A stretch of 64,000 nt of DNA, taken from positions 10,140,021 to 10,204,020 of the forward strand of contig NW_023998416.1 of NCBI RefSeq assembly GCF_014805625.2, given 5' to 3'. The notes under the pieces are model-generated. The model saw only the letters and a list, made by a program, of their open reading frames with translations, had not been told where the DNA came from and made no database searches. Within the stretch, counting starts at the first letter, position 1, and every line of letters begins with the position of its first letter. This DNA is from Glossina fuscipes. Taxonomy: Eukaryota; Arthropoda; Insecta; Diptera; Glossinidae. Position numbers and translations under genes: made by a program. Positions 50,301-64,000 of this stretch are shown here, one piece after another.

Positions 50301-53300
50301 GTTTGAGAAAGTTGAAGGAACCTTTTCATTTAATGTACTCAATTCCACATTCAGTTGAGTATTCTGTGCCTTTTGCTTTAATACTCTCTCTTGTTCGCGT
50401 TGTTTCTGTGAATTCAATTCGGCTATGCGCTGTTGCTCCCATTCCATCAACCGTTGTTTTTCGAGTTCTCTGTTAAGAAAAATGAAACAAACAAACGATC
50501 AGTTGACTATAACATTTTATAATAGCTCTATTAGCATACTTTCGTGCTGCTTCTCTTGCTTCCAATTCACGTTTTCTTTGTTCTTCTTTTTCGAGTTCAA
50601 GTTCACGTTGCTTTTGCAATTGTCGTTCAAGTTCCTCTTGCTGTTTACGTTCGGCCTCCAAACGGGCTTTTTCACGTTTCTCTGCCTCCTCACGTTCTTT
50701 ACGTTCGCGTTCTTCCTTCTCTTTGCGCTGCTGTTCTTGCAACAGCTTACGTCTTCGATCCAATTCGGCTTGTCCTTTATCAAAGTTCTCTTTACGTTTA
50801 TCTTCAAAAGTGGCTAGTGGAATACGTTAAGAAATCTTATATAATTTCCTAATTTTATTTCGGAACATTTCTATTTACTTTGTGGCAGACCTGCAGCCGG
50901 ATCAGCGTCCACAGTTCCTTGTGATGAAACAGAAGCGTGACGTGAAACCGGTTGCGAGCCCGGACGAGAGCCAGGTCCCGATATTGAACTTTGACGTGAT
51001 TTGCTTTTACGAAAACTGGGTGGTATCCAATCGACTGGTAAGGCAGGTGGTATTTTTTCACCATTCATGGCTTTGTCACATAGGAACATGGCCAAAATGA
51101 ACTCCTCACAACTCAAACGTCCATCACAATCTAAATCGGATAAAGTCCAAATCTGAGCCAAAGTGGCTTGCGGCAATTTACTTTGTACCAATATACCACG
51201 TGCTTGCACGCCAGTCAAATATCCGGTACGATTGCGATCAGCAACATTGAAGACCTGACTGTATTTTCGTTTGGCTGGAGCTTTAACAGCCCACTCCCCT
51301 TGTCTGTTGGGCGAAATTTTTTAAATTATGAACGACTTTCGTCATTAAAACAAGTTTTTTAAACTTACGGTGATTCTAGGGAAGGAGCGCGTTCCGATAT
51401 CGACATATTGCGACTGGGAGGATTACTCTGGGGTGGTGTAGGCGTTGTCGAAGTTTTAACTTCTGTTGGTGGTGGCGACAAAACCTTGGCAATAGACGAA
51501 GGTGGTATAACCGCTGCTGCTACAGGTAGACCTGATGGGGAAACCGCAGCCCCGGGTATTACTCCCGTCATGACAGGTGGTGATGGCACCACGGCAACAA
51601 CGCCAGGTTGTGCCGCACCGGATACCATAGACATATTAGGAACCGCTGATCCAACAGCAGGTATTATACCTGGCTGTATGGCTGGTGGTATCACCGGAAC
51701 TGCACCCGGCATTTGTTGCACTGTTATAGCTGCGGCCGCTACAGCCGGTGTTGGCATATTTGGTTGTGATACTATATTAGTCATAGCCGCTGGTATAATG
51801 CCGGGCACAATTGTTGGCTTAACTCCCCCAGCCATAACAATAGGCGCTACTGTTGCCGCAGTTGCTGCTGTTGCTGTGGTCGCAATTATCTCTGTTGGCC
51901 GAACTAATGGTGATACGGCACTCTGTATACATTTCGCTGGGTCCAAAGGGCTTAAGCTACCAGGACCGGTGGGTGTCATAGTAGGTGTAGTGCCAACTGA
52001 AGACAACGAAGCTAATAACGTGGGTGGCAAAGCCTTAGGCACTTCCATGCCACGCAATTTTAAACCAATCAATTTGCAAGCAATGCTAAACTCATTTATA
52101 TTCATTTTACCATCCGAATCGGTATCAGCCAATGCCCTGAAAAGCAAACATTCAAGAATTGCTTAGATTTAAACAAAAGCGAAACAATTCGTTTACGTTT
52201 CTAATGGAACGTGCAACGATTTGCCCATCTGGCAGTAATATCGACTAATACAATATTTTGTGTTCCTAACATTTAAAGACAAAATCTCGTTTTTGCTGTT
52301 GTTATGAAAACTCCCAACGCTTGCCAAGATAGCCTACAAAAATTGATTAGAGAGAGAGAGAACAACGTGCTCGTGCGCCAATGATTGCTTTAAGATACCT
52401 TTCCCATTAAACAAGATGAAAACCAAAACTCTCTTTCGAATTCGACGATCGTCCATAATCAACTACATTGCTGACGTCATATAATACTTTTAAATATTAA
52501 AGGAAAACAGGTATGCAACATATTGATGATTAAGGATATTCCTTGAGAATAACAACTGTCACAGAACACGCAGTTCCTTCGGTCAAGATAATGCAAAATG
52601 CCGAAGAGAGCAATTAATTTATTCCTGTGACTTGAGTAGGCTCTTGAGTTCGAGCAGAGGTTGTAAAGAAACGACAATATTTCCAATAATGGGAAGAATA
52701 AATAAACGCTTCCTGTTATAGATGCGTCAGTGAGATGTCATTTGCCACTTGCTGGTCGAACGTAAACGGATCACAACTCTTTCCGTTACAAACTAAATAA
52801 AATTCACTTAATATATTACGTTGCGTGCAATCAACGTCTAATGGGAAGCAAAGAAAAAATTGCCAGCAATAAGTCTACGATATGTGTCTATTATTAAGAC
52901 TGCAATGGATTTTTTAACTCCAAATAAAAAAAAAGCAGACTATTAAGTGTGCCACACTGTCTGGCTTAGCGGAGAAAGGGTTAAATAGAGAATGCTCTGA
53001 AAGCTCTCTCATTATGGGTAAGCAGCTTAAGGGAAGGAATTTGCAGAAACACAAATCTCAACATGAAGGATTAGATTTCTTTCTGAACTTGCTTTTAAAC
53101 AACGAAATAAAAAAAATGCTATTATTCTACCAATGGCAGATAAGTGGTACAATCGTTGTTGTTGTAAACTGTCACAATGAACGTTGGATTGATGCCAATG
53201 CATATACGAAGCAATGAAGCAATGTGTGCGAATGATATTTAGGAAATTTATGCATAAAAGGAAGATAAAGCTTAAGATTAGCTAAAGACTATTAATCATT

Positions 53301-54899
53301 TCCCGATGGAATGGGCTTTTTGCCTTTTCATTAGCTTTCTTTGTTAAACGCATCACTAATAAAAGCACTCGCAAACAAGTAAGAAAATTATGTTCAGCCG
53401 TGACCAAACGTTATCCTTAAACAGACAACACAATTAACAGAGATAACAAACAAACTTTTTACGCCTATTGAAAAGCAGAGCTTTTCTGACTTTTCGAAGC
53501 ACAGTAGGCGTGCCATCTAAATGATTTGGCTGATTTTCAGTCACATGCTGTGGGGGCAAGAACTCCCAATATTGCTGCAGGAGAATGTTACGCAGACGAT
53601 CAGACGGATGTGCTTCAATCGAGTCAGAATTTGATGCTGATCACTAATATACACTCTTTGTAGGCTCACTGAAGTTTCCTTTCGGATGTTGCAAACATTT
53701 TTACAAAATGATAGGTATAAAAATATTGACGCAGTAGTGAATCTCTATTTTTAATGTACATAAACACGAAACGAAAATAAACTTTTTTTGTAGGGTGGAA
53801 ATCACTCCAAAATTGAAATGTATAGAAAATATATCATATCAAAAACTGCGACCTTAGTTAGGTATGTTAGAGATCATAAATGTGCATTTAGCGCTTATAA
53901 AATGAAATATTGCGAACATCACTTTTCGACCATTCGAACGTTTTATAGAAGTGGTAAGTTTATGCGGATATGCGTAACACGCGGATAGGACACACATTTT
54001 TATTATACCGATTGATTCAGAAAATCATTCTATCCACGTAAGTTTGTGTTCACAAATGTGTACAGATCGCAATTTTCGACATATTTTGATGAATTTTGGA
54101 ACACCAATGCGCTTCGGCCCAAGGACGAGCGCTGTTGAAGATGTTACGAACCCGAGCAGTTTTTCTATTGAAAAGCTGCTATTTTGAATAAAATTGCTAT
54201 CTTCAAAATATATCGTTAAAACTCTCTTTGTAGTAGTATTGTCATAGTATTTGGACATTCCAAATTGATATGAAAATTTTGGTAAAATCGAATCTTTGCA
54301 TAGTGTAATGATATACCTGTTTATATTTTATGGTGAAAATTAGTTCATAACACTAGATTGGCAAAGAAATCAATCTTACCATTCTTCCAATATGCAAAGG
54401 TATGTCTTTGGAAGAAAATCATGTGTAACGTTTGATGTATTATTATCATATTGAGTGAATAACTGTATTAGGCGAAGTGGTGTAGGGTGTAGTCGGCTTT
54501 GCCCGACTTTCATGTTCTTACTTGTTTTGCATAATTTAGGAGTGTAATCATTCAAGTTCATTTCCGCCAACCGTGGCAAACACATCTCTTTCACATTCTA
54601 TTTTTCGTCGTCTTACATTCGGTAATTCTCAACCAAACGTCGTAACGAAACACTATAATCATGATCAACAAATTAGACTGCTCTAAATAAAATTAATTAA
54701 AAAACTATTATTTACTACGTTCATGATTGACTCACCATATTTGACCAAGTATCAAAGGCGGCAATTGTGATTGCAGAAAGAAACCTTTTGCTTGACCTCC
54801 GGTCACATAACCGTTTTGAGGTTGTAAAGCCTTAAATTGGTCCTGATATTTTAACTTTTCACGCTGGGTTATAACCCAGGGATCGGGTAACGTATTCAT
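47361..54899 (-). CDS. Dap160: Dap160 / intersectin endocytic scaffold, 11 coding exons
   Basis: Scaffold of endocytic zones that in flies links dynamin and other endocytic proteins at synapses and the plasma membrane. I placed exons (minus strand) at 54899-54736, 52136-51369, 51303-50879, 50813-50540, 50469-50322, 50253-49993, 49912-49305, 48854-48569, 48364-48041, 47899-47626 and 47560-47361. All have GT/AG borders and matching phases; total 3732 nt, 1243 residues plus TAG. Domains: EH1 about residues 8-100 with EF loop [13 protein letters not shown]; an A/P/T/V-rich linker; EH2 about 312-410 with loop [13 protein letters not shown]; a charged coiled coil about 453-760; SH3 domains at about 803-862, 902-957, 1091-1153 and 1178-1233, each with an ALYPYK-like start and a W-W/P-x-x-Y end. 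Four SH3 domains is the fly arrangement; vertebrate intersectins have five. The start [11 protein letters not shown] opens directly into EH1. The first intron (2.6 kb) carries two interspersed repeats. Exons 6 and 9 are phase 0-0, so could be skipped in frame. Identity is firm; exact borders of exons 5 and 9 are least sure. Confidence 0.93.
53376..53726 (-). mobile_element. DINE-1/Helentron-like repeat in Dap160 intron 1
   Basis: Left end ACAAGTAAGAAAATTATG and right end AATGATAGGTATAAAAA are the two hallmark ends of this fly repeat class. Inside is the common block TTACGCAGACGATCAGACGG then GAATTTGATGCTGATCACTAATATACACT. By the convention that the TTTATACC end is 5', it lies on the minus strand. 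No protein is encoded. Non-autonomous members of this class are thought to be moved by Helitron/Helentron proteins. Confidence 0.65.
53943..54536 (+). mobile_element. DINE-1/Helentron-like repeat, nearly full length
   Basis: The 5' part carries TTTATGCGGATATGCGTAACACGCGG, the TACCGATTGATTCAG block, the GATCGCAATTTTCGACATATTTTGATGAA block and CGGCCCAAGGACGAGCGCTGTTG. The 3' end reads GTAGTCGGCTTTGCCCGACTTTCATGTTCTTACTTGTTTTG, with a small hairpin (GTCGG/CCGAC) just before the terminal TTCTTACTTGTTT. Both ends are therefore present, about 590 bp apart. It sits in Dap160 intron 1, in the opposite orientation to the copy at 53376-53726. Confidence 0.68.
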
Positions 54900-56630
54900 A
54901 ATGTGGCTGTTATTTCTTCGTTCTCCTAATTGCTCGTAAATAAAAAATGGGTGTTTTTTTCTTCCGATTTATCTGCGATAACGCTTCCTTTGTGTTTGCT
55001 TTTCACACTACTCGAAGCATAAAACAAAATATGGCACACAATGCACTTAAGTTTTTACTATTGGAGTGACTTGTGACACACTTTGCGTTATGAAGATGTT
55101 ATTGTTATTATTGTTGTTGTTGTAATACGCAACAACAGCAAAAAAAAAAGACGTGATAACTCTTTAGTTTTTTTTCTGTTCAAAAATTCTTCTTCAACAA
55201 TTCCTGCTGCAGGGACAGTCGTCAGAAGAGCAATTGTTTAGCTGGTTTTTTGTTATGATTACAGAAAACTATTAAATTGGTTTTAAGCAGAACTCTGCAC
55301 TCGGGATATCAGACACTTTTTTTTTGCTCTAGTGCTTATCTTTTGAGTGCCAATACTTCCCCGCACATACTTAAGCATCTATGTAGTACTTTTCTTGGCC
55401 GGGTTTTAAAATTTCTGTTGTTCTACTATTTGACGTTTCAGTATTTGTTGTAACATCAATAGTTTAATGAACGTAGCATGCATATGTAGATACTGCTGTT
55501 CTAGTTGTTTTTTCTTCTTTTTTTTTTTTTGTTTTTTGTGTAGGTGATATTCTTCCAATCTTGATTTTTTTTTTGTTTTTTTGATTTTTTATTCTATATT
55601 CTTTTTCCTTTACGTTCCTGTTTACTCCCACCACCTGCTTGTTTAGTTTTATTGTTGCACTTAAACTGCTCCGTTTTTAAGTAGTTCGTTCGTTTAATTG
55701 AGAGTTATTTGTATGCCAGTATATATGTACGAGCGTTGTTCTAATCCTTTTCGTCTCTTGCTCTGTATATACGAAATAAGCAAATGTATAGAAAAATTTA
55801 CGCACAGAAATATGTTCACATGTGTATAGTTGTGTGTGTATATGTGAAATCAGCAAAATTTATGTGCTATGATGAAGATATTAAAAGAAATTTTTCGGCT
55901 TTCCAAATTTTGCTTTTATCAGCAAAAGGAAAGATAAATTTTTTACCGCTTCATCACTAAATTATTCAGAGAGAGAAATTTTACAAATGTTTCCAATGAT
56001 AATTTCCTAACTAATTTATGAAAATTTTAATGAACTTTTTGCCAACATTATTTGATTTTTTTTTTTTTTTTTTTTTTTACAAAACACTAAAGCAACACTT
56101 TTTACTTTTCTATAATTAAATTGAATTTTTCTTAATATAATTGAACATTTAATTTGCAAATTCCTTCCGAAGTTATCTTATGAATTGAAAATTTTTCTAC
56201 TACTGTTCGTAAAACGTCACTTTTTCAATCAATATCAGAGAACATTAATGAGGCAAATATACAATAGTAAGTCAGCTAAGGTCGACTTTTGAATAATCAC
56301 TATCTTAATAGCAAGTGTGTTATATGTAGAAACTTTGTATTCGGTATGTTTTTTTTTTTTTTTGTTTTCTTATAACTTGAGAAATCAGTATTTATTACGG
56401 CAGCTGATTTAAGTGATTGCAATTTTTCTGCTGTATATATTAATCACAAATGACTCGGAGCTTCATATGCCTCTATTTAAAGGAAGGGTATAATAGATTA
56501 GACCAATATTGCCATACTGTAGAAGTTATAAGGATTCAGAGTTGCTTCTCGGCATGAATTTCTCGGTTATAGCAGTCATTTTTATCTCATCGAAATGTTA
56601 ATAATTATTTTGTTTCTTACTATCTTTTCA
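54900..56630. other. Dap160 upstream region
   Basis: Expected to hold the 5' untranslated region and promoter of Dap160 (minus strand). There are T runs, (GTT)n near 55110 and a pyrimidine-rich stretch around 55500-55640. No core promoter motif could be chosen with confidence. Confidence 0.4.
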
Positions 56631-56631
56631 G

Positions 56632-56841
56632 AATGAAGAGAAAGAGGGGGAATAGAATATTTTTTCCGCCCGCTAATGTTTATTTCGAAAATGCCTGTGA
56701 TACTGATACTCCTGCTCTATCAGGTAAGGAAAAGGGTTTTGTAAGATTGGTCAAACAAAATTATGGCTTCCTGGCTTCTACATCACACCAAAAGCAGGTC
56801 AAAATTCCTTACATAAGAATATCTGATTGATTTGTAAGTTT
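56632..56841 (+). pseudogene. Cold-shock-domain-like (Unr/CSDE1-type) exon fossil
   Basis: A 65-codon open frame (56633-56830) inside what looks like one exon. It is preceded by a good acceptor (CTATCTTTTCAG, ending at 56631) and followed by a donor (GTAAGT at 56842). A TGA stop falls four codons before that donor. The stretch KGFVRLVKQNYGFLASTSH resembles the start of a cold-shock domain of the Unr/CSDE1 RNA-binding protein (pattern G-x-V-x-x-[LV]-K-x-x-[FY]-G-F-[IL]). After it the usual aromatic FFH motif is replaced by VKIPYIRIS, so the RNA-binding face is lost. It probably derives from a duplicated exon with its splice sites kept. It lies between the divergent starts of Dap160 and the zinc finger gene. 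It could instead be part of a new small gene; the cold-shock assignment rests on a short match. Confidence 0.4.
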
Positions 56842-57375
56842 TAAATATTTTATTTTGTTGTCATAATTTTTATGTCAAAATATGCATTTATTCCAAAAAA
56901 CATTTTTAAAAAAACAATATATGATATGGAGCTTGAGAAACTTTAAAGAGTGAAAATCAAATGAAAAATGTAGGCGCCGTTAATCATAAGTCAATGAATA
57001 AATAACAGCAGCAACGCATTGCTTTGGACAGAACGTAAAAATAATACGTAGATATTTCAATTCAAGGCGAATCATATACCATAATAAATAGCTAAGAAAC
57101 AAATTTGATTATATTTACAAAATTTTATGGCTAATATGTGTACATTTCTTGATATTAAATTTAATATCTATAATAAAGTGTATGTCCAATGCGCAGTGAG
57201 ATTATTGTGAATTATTTTCTTATTACTCATTAATATTTCGCGACTTGGCAACTCCGTTATCCATCCGAAAAAAGCAAATGTTTACACTTGAAAAGTAGAA
57301 AAAGTTTCATCGCCTTACTTCTGTTAACTAAACAAATGATTAATTAAACAAAACATAAGTCATAAAAAACAAGTT

Positions 57376-64000
<6,625 letters not shown>

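Noticed and set aside
51408..52166. A 252-codon plus-strand open frame (G/A/I/T-rich)
   Set aside because: It lies antisense to Dap160 exon 2, whose A/P/T/V-rich linker codons leave the opposite strand open. No start context or domain supports it.

Overview
This is a stretch of insect nuclear DNA, very probably from a higher (calyptrate) fly. A tsetse-type (Glossina) genome would fit, but the sequence does not prove the genus. The evidence is: split genes with GT/AG introns; a ZAD-C2H2 zinc finger gene (an insect-expanded class); a fly-type intersectin (Dap160) with four SH3 domains; strong A+T richness with very many T runs and (TA)n, (ATT)n, (GTT)n, (CA)n and (GTC)n arrays; decayed mariner copies; a tRNA-headed SINE; and many short interspersed repeats of the DINE-1/Helentron-like kind, with the familiar fly ends (...ACAAGTAAGAA at one end, GGGTATAAAAA at the other). 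A 100-base run of N at 20196-20295 is an assembly gap inside a GTC repeat.

Layout. Bases 1 to about 27100 hold no gene I can support. They contain microsatellites, degenerate pyrimidine-rich minisatellites (12.37-12.66 kb and 16.96-18.14 kb), interspersed repeats and one SINE (19.38-19.56 kb). At 27.2-27.65 kb there is a decayed piece of a dynamin-related (Drp1) gene. At 29.87-30.37 kb (minus) lies a small, single-exon, charged helical protein gene of unknown function. Bases 30.4-47.3 kb are again mostly non-coding: two mariner relics in tandem (36.4-37.3 kb), several interspersed repeats, a 46 kb tandem duplication and one unassigned ORF (34.0-34.5 kb).

The gene-rich part is 47.3-64.0 kb. 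Dap160 (intersectin) occupies 47361-54899 on the minus strand. I could place 11 coding exons with consistent reading phase, giving 1243 residues. After a 2.5 kb spacer that holds a broken cold-shock-domain-like exon (56.63-56.84 kb), a ZAD-C2H2 zinc finger gene starts at 57376 on the plus strand and runs off the right edge. Its 4.2 kb third intron contains, on the opposite strand, a complete two-exon SLC19 (reduced folate/thiamine carrier type) gene at 58421-59775, so one gene is nested inside another.

The genes do not form a pathway. Dap160 is an endocytic scaffold, the SLC19 protein a vitamin transporter and the zinc finger protein a presumed DNA-binding regulator. I found no previously undescribed system. 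The most interesting items are the nested transporter, the exon-sized fossils of conserved genes (Drp1, Unr-like), the SINE and the well-sampled interspersed repeat family.
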